A stretch of 12,474 bases of DNA from an uncultured Clostridia bacterium (GTDB lineage: Bacteria > Bacillota > Clostridia > Oscillospirales > CAG-272), in the NCBI GenBank assembly GCA_946061315.1, contig CAMGRB010000018.1, positions 1 through 12,474 of the forward strand. Direction: 5' to 3'. Made by a program: the position numbers and the translations under genes. Below are positions 5,456-12,474 of the stretch, piece by piece. Every line of letters begins with the position of its first letter. The stretch's first letter is position 1. Below the pieces are notes generated by a model that was not told where the DNA came from, ran no database searches, and saw nothing but the letters and a program-made list of their open reading frames with translations.

Positions 5456-6814
5456 TCAGTTTCTTAAACTGTGTATAGGTGCGGGGATTCTGCCGCCGCG
5501 GGAGATAAACTCCTCGCAGGAATAGCTGTTGAGTTTCATTATCGGCGCGTGACCGAGAAGTCCGCCGAACTCGACGTCCTCGCCGACCCCCTTGCCGTAA
5601 ACGGGGATAAGTCTTACTGCGGTGGTCTTGTTGTTTATAACGCCTATGGCTATCTCGTCAGCTATAACTCCGCTTATTGTTGCGGCAGACGTATCGCCGG
5701 GGACGGCTATCATATCAAGACCTACGGAGCATACCGCCGTCATAGCTTCGAGCTTTTCTATCGTCAAAGATCCACACTCCGCCGCCTCTATCATACCCGC
5801 ATCCTCGGAAACGGGTATAAACGCTCCGCTCAATCCGCCGACGTGAGAGGACGCCATAACGCCGCCCTTCTTTACCGCATCGTTGAGCATTGCAAGCGCC
5901 GCCGTCGTTCCGTGCGTTCCGCAACGTTCAAGTCCCATATTTTCAAGTATATGCGCAACCGAGTCGCCTACTGCGGGGGTGGGGGCAAGAGAAAGGTCTA
6001 TTATTCCGTATGGAACGCCAAGACGCTTTGAAGCCTCGTATGCTATTAACTGTCCGACCCTCGTTATCTTGAAGGCGGTTTTCTTTATCGTGTCCGCAAG
6101 ATGTGAAAAATCACACACTCCCTCGCGTTTTATTGCACTTGCAACAACTCCGGGACCGGATACGCCGACGTTTATTACGGTATCGGGCTCGCCCATTCCG
6201 TGCATTGCGCCCGCCATAAAAGGATTATCCTCGGGTATGTTGGAAAATACGACGAGCTTTGCGCAACCTATCGAATCGTTATCCCTTGTAAGATATGCGG
6301 TTTCCTTTATTACCTCGCCCATCTTCTTTACGGCGTCCATGTTGATGCCCGCTTTTGTGGTTGCAACGTTTACCGAGGAGCATACCTTTGTCGTTTTTGA
6401 GAGCGCCTCGGGAATTGCGTCTATGAGGTTTTTTGCTCCGAGAGTCATTCCCTTCTGAACAAGAGCGCCAAAGCCGCCTATAAAGTTTATTCCGAGTTCG
6501 TTAGCCGCCTTTTCAAGCACGAGCGCAAGGCGAACGAACCCCTCGGCGTCAAGCGCACCGCCAATCAGCGACACAGGGGTGACCGAAACGCGTTTATTTA
6601 TTATAGGTATGCCATAGGTGTGTTCAAGATCCTCTGCAGTTCTGACAAGATCTTTTGCGCTTTTGGTTATCTTGTCGTAAACCTTCTGTTCAAGTCTTTT
6701 CGGGTCGTCGCTTATGCAGTCAAACAGCGATATACCCATAGTAACGGTTCTTATATCGAGGTTTTCCTGCTTTATCATGTTGATTGTTTCGAGAATATCG
6801 TTTACGTTGAGCAT
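5456..6814 (-). CDS. PFL family protein, UPF0210 (DUF711)
   Basis: The 452-residue protein matches the UPF0210/DUF711 family in full length (usually about 445-455). Recognisable parts are the N-terminal [15 protein letters not shown] (19-33), [14 protein letters not shown] (73-86) and the long C-terminal block from about 364 ([19 protein letters not shown]) with [20 protein letters not shown], then [15 protein letters not shown]. The name PFL reflects structural likeness to pyruvate formate-lyase-type barrels. No glycyl-radical motif is visible and the reaction is unknown. The ATG at 6812-6814 has AGAGG six bases upstream. The gene starts 10 bp after the UPF0237 ACT-domain gene, the conserved partner seen in many Firmicutes, so the two are one transcription unit, closed by the terminator at 5382-5415. 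Confidence 0.95.
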   Translation of the reverse strand: MLNVNDILETINMIKQENLDIRTVTMGISLFDCISDDPKRLEQKVYDKITKSAKDLVRTAEDLEHTYGIPIINKRVSVTPVSLIGGALDAEGFVRLALVLEKAANELGINFIGGFGALVQKGMTLGAKNLIDAIPEALSKTTKVCSSVNVATTKAGINMDAVKKMGEVIKETAYLTRDNDSIGCAKLVVFSNIPEDNPFMAGAMHGMGEPDTVINVGVSGPGVVASAIKREGVCDFSHLADTIKKTAFKITRVGQLIAYEASKRLGVPYGIIDLSLAPTPAVGDSVAHILENMGLERCGTHGTTAALAMLNDAVKKGGVMASSHVGGLSGAFIPVSEDAGMIEAAECGSLTIEKLEAMTAVCSVGLDMIAVPGDTSAATISGVIADEIAIGVINNKTTAVRLIPVYGKGVGEDVEFGGLLGHAPIMKLNSYSCEEFISRGGRIPAPIHSLRN

Positions 6815-6824
6815 TTTATACCTC

Positions 6825-7094
6825 TTATATGCGGTGCATCGAGTTGAATATATCCTCGTGCATTACTCTGACGTCAAGCGATTTTTCCTTGCCCATCTTT
6901 TCAAGCTCCTTCTGGAACGAGGCAAAGGTGGTGTTCATATTCTCTATTTCGACGAGCATTATCATCGCAAAATAATCTTTAAGAACGCTTTGGGTAATAT
7001 CGACTATATTGACCCCGTACTTTGCGCACTCTGCGCTGACGGTGGCTATAATTCCGATACTGTCCTTTCCTATGACGGTAATAACTGCCTTCAT
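6825..7094 (-). CDS. ACT domain-containing protein, UPF0237
   Basis: The 89-residue protein is a single stand-alone ACT domain, the normal size for UPF0237. The first strand and ligand-binding turn are [20 protein letters not shown] (1-20), followed by [15 protein letters not shown] and the [10 protein letters not shown] strand (41-50). The C-terminal helix and [10 protein letters not shown] tail complete the fold. ACT domains bind small ligands, usually amino acids, and control partner proteins; the ligand here is unknown. The partner is presumably the UPF0210 protein encoded 10 bp downstream. The ATG at 7092-7094 has AAAGGA about eight bases upstream. A weak promoter candidate is TTCTCA-18 bp-TACGAT on the minus strand (7127-7156); otherwise the pair may be read from the liv operon, 145 bp upstream. 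Confidence 0.93.
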   Translation of the reverse strand: MKAVITVIGKDSIGIIATVSAECAKYGVNIVDITQSVLKDYFAMIMLVEIENMNTTFASFQKELEKMGKEKSLDVRVMHEDIFNSMHRI

Positions 7095-7154
7095 TTTGTT
7101 TTTCCTTTCGGTCGGTTTTTATAAAAATCGTACACTCCTGCGGGGATTTTTGAG

Positions 7155-7228
7155 AAGTAATAGGTAATAGTGAAAAGTGAATAGGTGGTTAAAGCGTCGC
7201 CCTACTTCTTCACTATTCACTCTTACTT
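7155..7228. repeat. Long imperfect inverted repeat between livF and the ACT gene
   Basis: The arms 7155-7185 and 7201-7228 are inverted copies, with exact blocks aagtaa/ttactt, aatagtgaa/ttcactatt (7166-7174 with 7209-7217) and agg/cct. Both arms are built from the short unit GTGAATAG with variants, so the region also looks like a decayed short tandem repeat. It starts 11 bp after the livF stop codon and could help end the liv transcript, but it lacks an immediate T-run. Confidence 0.6.
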
Positions 7229-7239
7229 TTAACTTTTGG

Positions 7240-7950
7240 TCATCCTCCAAGGTACGCTTTTCTTATCTCCTCGCTTGCCATAAGCTCCGAGCCTGTGCCC
7301 GTGACGGTTATGCGTCCGTTTTCGAGAACGTATGCCCTGTCCGAGATGGCAAGAGATTTATTTGCGTTTTGCTCAACGAGCAGAATTGTCGTGCCTGTTT
7401 TATGGAAATGCTTTATTATTTCAAACACCTGATCGACAAGAGCCGGAGACAAGCCCATTGACGGCTCGTCAAGCATAAGGAGCTTCGGGTGGCTCATTAT
7501 CGCTCTGCCCATGGCGAGCATCTGTTGCTCTCCTCCCGAAAGAGTGCCTGCAACCTGGCTTTTTCTCTCGCCAAGACGGGGAAATATGGTGTATATCTCC
7601 TCTATATCTTCTTTTATTCTGGATCTGTCCTTTTCGGTGTAAGCACCCATAAGGAGATTTTCATAAACGGTAAGCTCTGAAAATACCCTTCTGCCCTCGG
7701 GCACCTGGGTCATTCCCATGCCGACTATTTTGTGAGTAGGCATTCCCGTTATATCTTTTCCGTCGTAAACAACGGAGCCGCCTCTCGGCTTTATAAGTCC
7801 CATTATGCTTTGCATAGTGGTGGTCTTACCCGCGCCGTTTGCGCCGATAAGCGTAACTATTTCGCCTTGATTTACCTCGAACGATATTCCCTTTATTGCC
7901 TGAATAACGCCGTAGAATACCTGAAGGTCTTTTACCTCTAAAAGTGCCAT
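7240..7950 (-). CDS. livF: Branched-chain amino-acid ABC transporter, ATP-binding protein LivF
   Basis: The 236-residue ATPase is typical of LivF in length and motifs. It carries Walker A GANGAGKT (36-43), the Q-loop TQVPEGRRVF (81-90, with the EGR typical of LivF), the signature LSGGEQQ (137-143) and Walker B LLMLDEP (157-163). The sequence LLVEQNA (190-196) has Gln where other ABC proteins have the switch His, which is normal for LivF. It ends in AYLGG. It works with LivG on the inner face of the membrane to drive uptake of leucine, isoleucine and valine, or related amino acids. The ATG at 7948-7950 follows AAGGAGG by seven bases, and the gene lies 12 bp after livG. It is the last gene of the liv operon. 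Confidence 0.96.
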   Translation of the reverse strand: MALLEVKDLQVFYGVIQAIKGISFEVNQGEIVTLIGANGAGKTTTMQSIMGLIKPRGGSVVYDGKDITGMPTHKIVGMGMTQVPEGRRVFSELTVYENLLMGAYTEKDRSRIKEDIEEIYTIFPRLGERKSQVAGTLSGGEQQMLAMGRAIMSHPKLLMLDEPSMGLSPALVDQVFEIIKHFHKTGTTILLVEQNANKSLAISDRAYVLENGRITVTGTGSELMASEEIRKAYLGG

Positions 7951-7962
7951 ACCAATACCTCC

Positions 7963-8736
7963 TTAATTTCCGATATAGGCCTTGACGACCTCGGGGTTGT
8001 TAAGTGCCTCCTCGGCGGTACCCTGCGCCAAAACGGTGCCGAAGTTGAGTACCGTTATCTCGTCGCAAAGTCCCGATACGAATTTAAGGTCGTGCTCGAT
8101 AAGGAGTATTGTCATATTGAACTCGTCCCTTATTTTCCTTACGGTTTCCATAAGCTCCTCGGTTTCGTTCGGGTTCATGCCCGCCGCAGGCTCGTCAAGG
8201 AGCAGAAGCTTCGGGTTGGTTGCAAGTGCTCTTGCTATCTCAAGCTTTCTCTGCTTTCCGTACGGGAGGTTGCAAGCAAGGTTATTTCTTTCCTCCTCAA
8301 GACCGAATATGCGAAGGAGCTCCTTTGCCTTGTCCCTCATTGCCTTTTCGTTCTCGAAATGGCGGGGGAACCTTAACATACTCTCAAACGGAGAGCAACG
8401 AAACTCCGGTTGGTTGTGAAGCCCGACAAGAACGTTTCTTATAACGCTCATATTGTTAAAAAGCCTTATATTCTGAAAAGTTCTTGCAATTCCCTTTTTG
8501 TTTATCGTTTCCTCGCTCTTGCCGGTAAGATCCTCGCCGTCAAGGTAGAATTTGCCCGTCGTTGGCTTATATACGCCCGTTAACATATTGAAAACGGTCG
8601 TCTTTCCCGCTCCGTTAGGGCCTATAAGACCGTAAAGCTCTTTTTCCTTTATATTGAGGTTGACGTCCTGTGCGGCTTTAAGACCTCCGAAGGTGATGCC
8701 GAGATGTTCGGTTTTAAGAACTATTTTATCATTCAT
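7963..8736 (-). CDS. livG: Branched-chain amino-acid ABC transporter, ATP-binding protein LivG
   Basis: The 257-residue ATPase has Walker A GPNGAGKT (39-46), the Q-loop ARTFQNIRLF (84-93), the LivG-type signature LPYGKQR (157-163, in place of LSGGQ), Walker B LLLLDEP (177-183) followed by AAGMNP, and the switch His215 in LLIEHDL. The insert between about 105 and 130 (HNQPEFRCSPFESMLRFPR) is also usual for LivG. The start codon overlaps the end of livM by 8 bp (atgaatga), with GGAGG nine bases upstream inside livM, which points to translational coupling. It pairs with LivF as the asymmetric ATPase of the importer. Confidence 0.96.
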   Translation of the reverse strand: MNDKIVLKTEHLGITFGGLKAAQDVNLNIKEKELYGLIGPNGAGKTTVFNMLTGVYKPTTGKFYLDGEDLTGKSEETINKKGIARTFQNIRLFNNMSVIRNVLVGLHNQPEFRCSPFESMLRFPRHFENEKAMRDKAKELLRIFGLEEERNNLACNLPYGKQRKLEIARALATNPKLLLLDEPAAGMNPNETEELMETVRKIRDEFNMTILLIEHDLKFVSGLCDEITVLNFGTVLAQGTAEEALNNPEVVKAYIGN

Positions 8737-9901
8737 CCCGTTTATCCTCCGTGTCAGTATCGTTATTTTTATCGTCCGGCAATATGTCGGTCGAGAGCAC
8801 CTCGTCCATTTTTATCTTTGAGGGAACTCTGTTCCAAGCCGCGCTGTCATCGGTTATTCTCGCCTGCTTCTTTTCTGGGTGCTTTGCGTAGAATTTATCG
8901 GTTATCTTGCCGTACACCTTTGCAAAGAGAGCCGAGAACGAATATTTTTCCTTGTATTTGTGAAGCGCAGGAGCGTTGTTGAATATTACGACTATCATAA
9001 GGATAAGTGCGTAAACAAGCAGACGAAGCGCCGAGAGGTCGCCCGGCAGTTTGCTCTGAAGGAACGTGTTTATAAACGTTATGAGTGCCGCCGCCAATAT
9101 GGAGCCGTTTATGCTTCCCATACCGCCGAGCACGACCATAACGAGTATTTCTATCGATTTGTTGAATGAGAAATCTCCGTACAGTATTATAGAGTTGAAG
9201 CTTCCGTAAAGAACGCCCGCAACTCCCGCAAAGAACGAGGAGAGGACGAAAACGAAAAGCTTATAATAGGTGACGTTTATGCCCATCGCCTTTGCGGCAA
9301 TTTCGTTATCTCTTACCGCGGTTATGGCTCTGCCGTGCTTACTTCTTATAAGGTTCTGTATAAGTATAAGCATAATGAGAGCAACCACAAAAGCAACGAT
9401 ATAAAGATTGTTTCCGTAACGGTGAGGATTTTTAAGTCCCATCGCGCCGCCGAAAGCCGGGATATTTTTGCAAATATCACGCACTATCTCGCCGAACGCG
9501 AGGGTGACTATTGCAAGGTAGTCGCCTTTTAAGCGAAGCGCCGAAAAGCCGACGATGTATCCGAAAATTGCGGCGATAAGACCGCCTATTATCATCGTAA
9601 GGATAAGAACGACAAGCTTTGAGCCGATAGCGTCGAAAATCTGGTTTGAGATAAACGTACCGATATACGCGCCGATACACATAAAGCCCGCGTGACCGAG
9701 ACTTAACTCACCGAGAAAGCCGACGACGAGGTTTAAGGACACCGCGAGAATTATTGCAAATCCCATATTTGCAAGAAGCGTAGTCGTCGAGGTTTTAGGC
9801 TGTGAAATAATACTTATGATAAGAAAAAGCGTTATTACCACATAATTTATATAGTTTTTCGGCTTGAAGCCGTTTTTGATATTCTTGAAATATGCGGTCA
9901 T
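8729..9901 (-). CDS. livM: Branched-chain amino-acid ABC transporter permease LivM, with long C-terminal tail
   Basis: The protein is a multi-helix permease with the LivM hallmarks: NMGFAIILAVSLNLVVGF then LGELSLGHAGFMCIGAY (63-79), LRLKGDYLAIVTLAFGEI (122-139), the ATPase-contact loop HGRAITAVRDNEIAAKAMGI (189-208) and VMVVLGGMGSINGSILAA (254-271). The membrane part ends near residue 318. Another 72 residues follow, highly charged with an acidic end (DDKNNDTDTEDKRDE), making 390 in all; most LivM proteins stop soon after the last helix. The usual TGGSDG-type loop is here FGGAMGLKNPHRYGNN (150-165), which may affect the channel. It begins three bases after the livH stop codon, with the binding site inside livH. 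Confidence 0.95.
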   Translation of the reverse strand: MTAYFKNIKNGFKPKNYINYVVITLFLIISIISQPKTSTTTLLANMGFAIILAVSLNLVVGFLGELSLGHAGFMCIGAYIGTFISNQIFDAIGSKLVVLILTMIIGGLIAAIFGYIVGFSALRLKGDYLAIVTLAFGEIVRDICKNIPAFGGAMGLKNPHRYGNNLYIVAFVVALIMLILIQNLIRSKHGRAITAVRDNEIAAKAMGINVTYYKLFVFVLSSFFAGVAGVLYGSFNSIILYGDFSFNKSIEILVMVVLGGMGSINGSILAAALITFINTFLQSKLPGDLSALRLLVYALILMIVVIFNNAPALHKYKEKYSFSALFAKVYGKITDKFYAKHPEKKQARITDDSAAWNRVPSKIKMDEVLSTDILPDDKNNDTDTEDKRDE

Positions 9902-9904
9902 ATC

Positions 9905-10765
9905 TTACACCTTCTCTCTGCGTTTTTTGCCGAGTATGCCCGTAGGCTTTACAAGCAAAATAACTATAAGGAGCCCAAACTCTATTGACGTTGTAAAGGG
10001 GGCAAGCGGGGTGCTCTTGCATACGTTTTCGATAACTCCGAGCAATACACCGCCGATAACCGCACCGGGAATAGAGCCTATTCCGCCGATAACCGCCGCG
10101 GTAAACGCCTTTATACCGGGCATAGAACCGAGTGTCGGCGTGGCGCTGGGTATCTGAAACAAATAGCATACGCTGGCTGCCGCGGCAAGAGCCGAGCCTA
10201 TTGCAAACGTTATGGAAATTATTCCGTTGACGTTTATACCCATAAGCTCCGCCGCGCCTCTGTCCTCGGAAACAGCGATCATCGCGCGCCCCGTTTTTGT
10301 CATTTTTATAAACAGCGTAAGAATAACCATAAGAATAGCGCCGACGACGAGGGTCACTATCGAGGATACTCTTACCGCAGAATTTCCGATCTGAACGTTA
10401 CCCATATCTATTATGGTAACGGGCCGTGAAGCCGAACCATACACAAGCTGTGCAATTCCCTGAAGAAGATAACTTACGCCTATCGCCGTTATAAGAACGG
10501 CAAGGGGAGAAGCGCCTCTTAAGGGCTTGTAAGCAACCTTTTCTATCGCAATACCGAGCAGCGTGCATACGACGACGGCAACGAGTATTGCAACAAGAGG
10601 AAATCCGCAAAGCGACATGGTGGTAAGAACAGCGTAAGCTCCTACCATTATGATGTCACCGTGTGCAAAGTTGAGCATTTTGGCTATACCGTAAACCATG
10701 GTATATCCGAGAGCGATAAGCGCATATACGCTCCCGATACTCAAGCCTTCAATCAATGTACTCAT
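9905..10765 (-). CDS. livH: Branched-chain amino-acid ABC transporter permease LivH
   Basis: The 286-residue permease has the family's usual length and motifs: GLSIGSVYALIALGYTMVYG (7-26), MLNFAHGDIIMVGAY (30-44), the ATPase-contact loop TGRAMIAVSEDRGAAELMGI (158-177), KAFTAAVIGGIGSIPGAVIG (219-238) and the terminal VKPTGILGKK. It forms the membrane channel together with LivM. The start codon at 10763-10765 follows AAGGAG by nine bases. An 81-bp gap with a GC-rich hairpin separates it from livK, while livM follows three bases after its stop. That difference suits higher expression of the binding protein than of the membrane part. Confidence 0.96.
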   Translation of the reverse strand: MSTLIEGLSIGSVYALIALGYTMVYGIAKMLNFAHGDIIMVGAYAVLTTMSLCGFPLVAILVAVVVCTLLGIAIEKVAYKPLRGASPLAVLITAIGVSYLLQGIAQLVYGSASRPVTIIDMGNVQIGNSAVRVSSIVTLVVGAILMVILTLFIKMTKTGRAMIAVSEDRGAAELMGINVNGIISITFAIGSALAAAASVCYLFQIPSATPTLGSMPGIKAFTAAVIGGIGSIPGAVIGGVLLGVIENVCKSTPLAPFTTSIEFGLLIVILLVKPTGILGKKRREKV

Positions 10766-10795
10766 AAAATCTCTCTCCTTAAATATGCAACTGTT

Positions 10796-10821
10796 GCCTG
10801 CGGGGGTAAAACCTCGCAGGC
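10796..10821 (-). other. GC-rich hairpin between livK and livH
   Basis: The arms gcctgcgggg (10796-10805) and cctcgcaggc (10812-10821) form a stem of seven perfect outer pairs with a six-base loop. On the minus strand there is one A-C mismatch further in, and no T-run follows. It is more likely an mRNA-stabilising or processing structure after the binding-protein gene than a full terminator. Confidence 0.55.
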
Positions 10822-10846
10822 AAAGTGCTTTTGACTTTAATTTTTA

Positions 10847-11983
10847 TCAGTTGAATTCAACTATCTGAGGAACCTTCGTAGGCTCGCCCTTTTCGTTCCA
10901 GGTAACCTCACCGGTTGCGCCCTTGAACTTAAAGGTGCTCTCGGTAAGCTTTGCTCTTACTATGTCGCAAAGATCCGATGCGGATATCTTTACGTTATCT
11001 ACGTTTGCAGCCTTCATAGCGTTGTAGATAGCATATACTGCGTCGTAGCCGTCTGCTGCGAACTGGTCGGGAAGTGAGTTGTACTCTGCCTTGTATGCGT
11101 CAACGAATGCTTTGACCGTCGGGTCGGTGCTGTTTACGTCGAAAGGAGTAATGTACATAATCTTGTTCGTAACGGTTGCGTCAAGCTGACCTGCTATACC
11201 GTCAAATCCGTCGCATCCGAAAAGAACTGCCTTGCATCCCTTGGAAGCAGCCATCTTTGCGATAAGTCCTGCTTCGGTGTAGTAGATGGGAAGGAAGATG
11301 ACGTCGCAATCCTTAAGAGCCTCTACCTGTGCGGAGAAGTCCTTGTTGTTCTCCTTGTCAAAAGTCTTTACGGTAAAGGTCTTGCCGAGCTTATCCATCT
11401 CTGATTTGAATGCGTCGTAAACGCCGCTTGAATAAGCGTCACTCGTATCGTAAATAGCACCTATCTTATTGTACTCAGCAGCTATCTTCTGTGCAGAGAG
11501 AACGCCCTGGTCAGGGTCGCCGAAGCAGATACGGAAGCCGTTTGCTCTGTTCTCTATAACAGATGCGGTCGATGCCGAGGGGGTCATAAAGAGAAGATTG
11601 TTTTCTTCTGACTTGGAAGCAAACTGCTCACAAGAACCCGAGGTTACGGAGCCTATGGAGATCTGCATTCCTGCCTCGTAAAGAGCGTCATAGCCGCTTG
11701 CTGCCAATGCGACGGTTGCCTGGTCGTCCTTCATCTCATACTTGAAGAGTACGCCGTTTAAGCCGCCTTTAGCGTTTATTTCCTTTATTGCGAGCTTTGC
11801 TCCGTTGTTTACGGATATACCGTAAGAGGAAGCGTCACCCGTCAAAGGTCCGGTTGCTCCGATGAAGTACTCGGTGTTGTTCTCTGCATAGTTCTTTGCT
11901 CCGCCGCCGCAGGAAGCCAAAAGGGCAACCGACATAACGAGCGCAAGAGCAACACACAAGATTCTTGCCATTGTCTTTTTCAT
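10847..11983 (-). CDS. livK: Branched-chain amino-acid ABC transporter substrate-binding lipoprotein LivK
   Basis: The 378-residue protein starts with a lipoprotein signal ending in LLASC (Cys25), so it is anchored to the outer face of the membrane, as expected in a Gram-positive cell. The mature part is a type I periplasmic-binding fold (Peripla_BP_6): EYFIGATGPLTGDASSYGIS (38-57), GAKLAIKEINAKGG (61-74), and the likely ligand-contact stretches GSVTSGS (111-117), PSASTASV (135-142) and YDTSDAYSSG (178-187). The ATG at 11981-11983 lies eight bases after GGAGG; an internal Met at residue 5 is too far from it. The operon context gives branched-chain amino acids as the probable ligands, but binding proteins of this family also take amides or other amino acids. 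A terminator hairpin ends 29 nt before the start codon. Confidence 0.94.
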   Translation of the reverse strand: MKKTMARILCVALALVMSVALLASCGGGAKNYAENNTEYFIGATGPLTGDASSYGISVNNGAKLAIKEINAKGGLNGVLFKYEMKDDQATVALAASGYDALYEAGMQISIGSVTSGSCEQFASKSEENNLLFMTPSASTASVIENRANGFRICFGDPDQGVLSAQKIAAEYNKIGAIYDTSDAYSSGVYDAFKSEMDKLGKTFTVKTFDKENNKDFSAQVEALKDCDVIFLPIYYTEAGLIAKMAASKGCKAVLFGCDGFDGIAGQLDATVTNKIMYITPFDVNSTDPTVKAFVDAYKAEYNSLPDQFAADGYDAVYAIYNAMKAANVDNVKISASDLCDIVRAKLTESTFKFKGATGEVTWNEKGEPTKVPQIVEFN

Positions 11984-12012
11984 TTTCTTATCCTCCGAAA
12001 AATATTTTTATT

Positions 12013-12039
12013 AAAAAAGCAGGAGCTTTAATCTCCTGC
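12013..12039 (-). terminator. Intrinsic terminator in the liv leader, between the small membrane protein gene and livK
   Basis: On the minus strand gcaggag (12033-12039) pairs perfectly with ctcctgc (12019-12025) around the 7-base loop attaaag, followed by six T residues (12013-12018). This is a standard terminator. It lies 20 bp after the upstream stop codon and 29 nt before the livK ATG. The 29 nt contain the ribosome binding site and no usable promoter, so livK transcripts must pass through it. Confidence 0.85.
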
Positions 12040-12059
12040 CCGTTTAATCTTGTAACAGT

Positions 12060-12290
12060 CTAAATTAAAGCATTGCAGGATATTTTGTTTTTTCTTAATA
12101 TTATACCTATCATAATGGAAAGTATAATCACGGATATGGCTGTGCCCATAATGAATAGACCGAGGACGCCTGAAAAAGCAAAAACGGATATTGCCGCAGC
12201 AATACCCATAGTCAAAACAGCGCAGTAACAGAACGCAGAGTTATTCTGTGTTGCAAATCGGCTATACAATGCATTTGCAAACGATTTCAT
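12060..12290 (-). CDS. Small hypothetical membrane protein (two helices)
   Basis: The start chosen is the ATG at 12288-12290, nine bases after GGGAG; a TTG eight codons earlier is possible but would place that site inside the gene. The 76-residue product has a short polar N-terminus (MKSFANALYSRFATQNNS), two hydrophobic helices (about 20-40 and 43-65) and a basic tail (LRKNKISCNALI), so it should be a membrane hairpin with its positive end in the cytoplasm. I do not recognise the family. It has its own strong promoter (12330-12359) and is followed by the liv leader terminator. A perfect TATAAT on the minus strand (12100-12105) lies inside its 3' part but has no good -35. Functional ties to the liv operon are unproven. 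Confidence 0.6.
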   Translation of the reverse strand: MKSFANALYSRFATQNNSAFCYCAVLTMGIAAAISVFAFSGVLGLFIMGTAISVIILSIMIGIILRKNKISCNALI

Positions 12291-12329
12291 AACCACGTTC
12301 TCCCTATCCGTCAAAAATATTATGAAAAA

Positions 12330-12359
12330 AGTATATCATACAAGAAATATGCGTGTCAA
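12330..12359 (-). promoter_or_regulatory. Strong SigA promoter upstream of the small membrane protein gene
   Basis: On the minus strand TTGACA (12354-12359) is followed after 18 bp by TATACT (12330-12335), with TG one base before the -10. Transcription would start near 12323, about 33 nt before the chosen ATG. The -35 box lies partly within one arm of the perfect inverted repeat at 12345-12391. Confidence 0.78.
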
Positions 12360-12391
12360 GATTTATTTTTTACAAACTGACACGCATATTT
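12345..12391. repeat. Perfect 14-bp inverted repeat overlapping a promoter; terminator or operator
   Basis: The arms aaatatgcgtgtca (12345-12358) and tgacacgcatattt (12378-12391) match perfectly across a 19-bp spacer. A T-run follows on the plus side (12389 onward is mostly T) and an A-run mirrors it on the minus side. It lies 28 bp after the stop codon of the minus-strand gene that enters from the right, so it may be that gene's terminator. It may also be an operator, because the -35 box of the next promoter falls in one arm. Confidence 0.7.
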
Positions 12392-12419
12392 TTTTATGTT
12401 TTTGTTAATTTAGCATAAA

Positions 12420-12474
12420 TTACTTGCTTTTCCTTTTTGCAAAAGCTCTTTGCACAAGCTTTACAAGCTCTACA
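12420..12474 (-). CDS. C-terminal end of an unidentified gene (rest outside window)
   Basis: The minus-strand frame entering from the right edge reads VELVKLVQRAFAKRKSK and then stops at TAA (12420-12422). The basic end looks like a natural C-terminus, and a terminator-like inverted repeat follows 28 bp later. Only 17 codons are visible, so the family cannot be named and the frame itself is tentative. Confidence 0.4.
   Translation of the reverse strand, partial: VELVKLVQRAFAKRKSK

Noticed and set aside
5883..6458. Plus-strand open frame of 191 codons inside the UPF0210 gene (and a 186-codon one at 5471-6031)
   Set aside because: Both are antisense to a full-length, recognisable UPF0210 protein and have no binding site or promoter of their own.
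9795..10169. Arg/Tyr-rich minus-strand frame across the livM/livH junction
   Set aside because: Its composition (runs of RYRGYRR type) is typical of the wrong frame of permease genes, and it overlaps both livH and livM.
11984..12059. livK leader considered as a T-box or known amino-acid riboswitch
   Set aside because: No T-box consensus (AGGGTGGNACCGCG type) is present and the leader is too short for a known amino-acid riboswitch. Only the terminator and the 8-base complement are supported.

Overview
The window looks like a chromosomal segment from an uncultured, probably gut-associated Clostridia-type Firmicute (Bacillota). This rests on strong AGGAGG-type ribosome binding sites, SigA-type TTGACA/TATACT promoters, several predicted lipoproteins with [LF]xSC lipoboxes, an InlB-type repeat, the UPF0237/UPF0210 gene pair and the Liv proteins. 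The species cannot be named from sequence alone. Apart from the first two genes (plus strand), all genes lie on the minus strand.

Left part (1-2475): the 3' end of a GNAT acetyltransferase; a hairpin-rich gap; then a well-promoted lipoprotein with an InlB-type repeat and a trypsin-like protease domain. Next comes a cluster of palindromic repeats built around a small DUF559 (Vsr-like, PD-(D/E)XK) nuclease gene. That gene is bounded on both sides by inverted copies of one two-hairpin repeat. It looks like a self-contained repeat-plus-nuclease cassette and is the most interesting object in the window.

Middle part (2476-5455): a minus-strand operon of four unrecognised envelope genes behind a near-consensus promoter at 5139-5167. 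Two tandem paralogous lipoproteins are followed by a third, unrelated lipoprotein and then a membrane protein with TPR-like helices. Upstream of the promoter is a second, unrelated pair of inverted palindromes (5220-5294) whose stems differ by compensatory changes.

Right part (5456-12474): the PFL-family UPF0210 protein and its usual partner, the ACT-domain UPF0237 protein, lie downstream of a complete branched-chain amino-acid ABC importer in the order livK-livH-livM-livG-livF. Spacing from livH to livF is tight (3 bp, 8 bp overlap, 12 bp), so these are co-transcribed. LivK would capture the ligand outside the membrane, LivH/LivM form the channel and LivG/LivF hydrolyse ATP. An intrinsic terminator only 29 nt before the livK start codon leaves no room for a promoter behind it, which suggests readthrough or attenuation control. 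A small two-helix membrane protein gene lies just upstream behind its own strong promoter, and the window ends in the last codons of another minus-strand gene.
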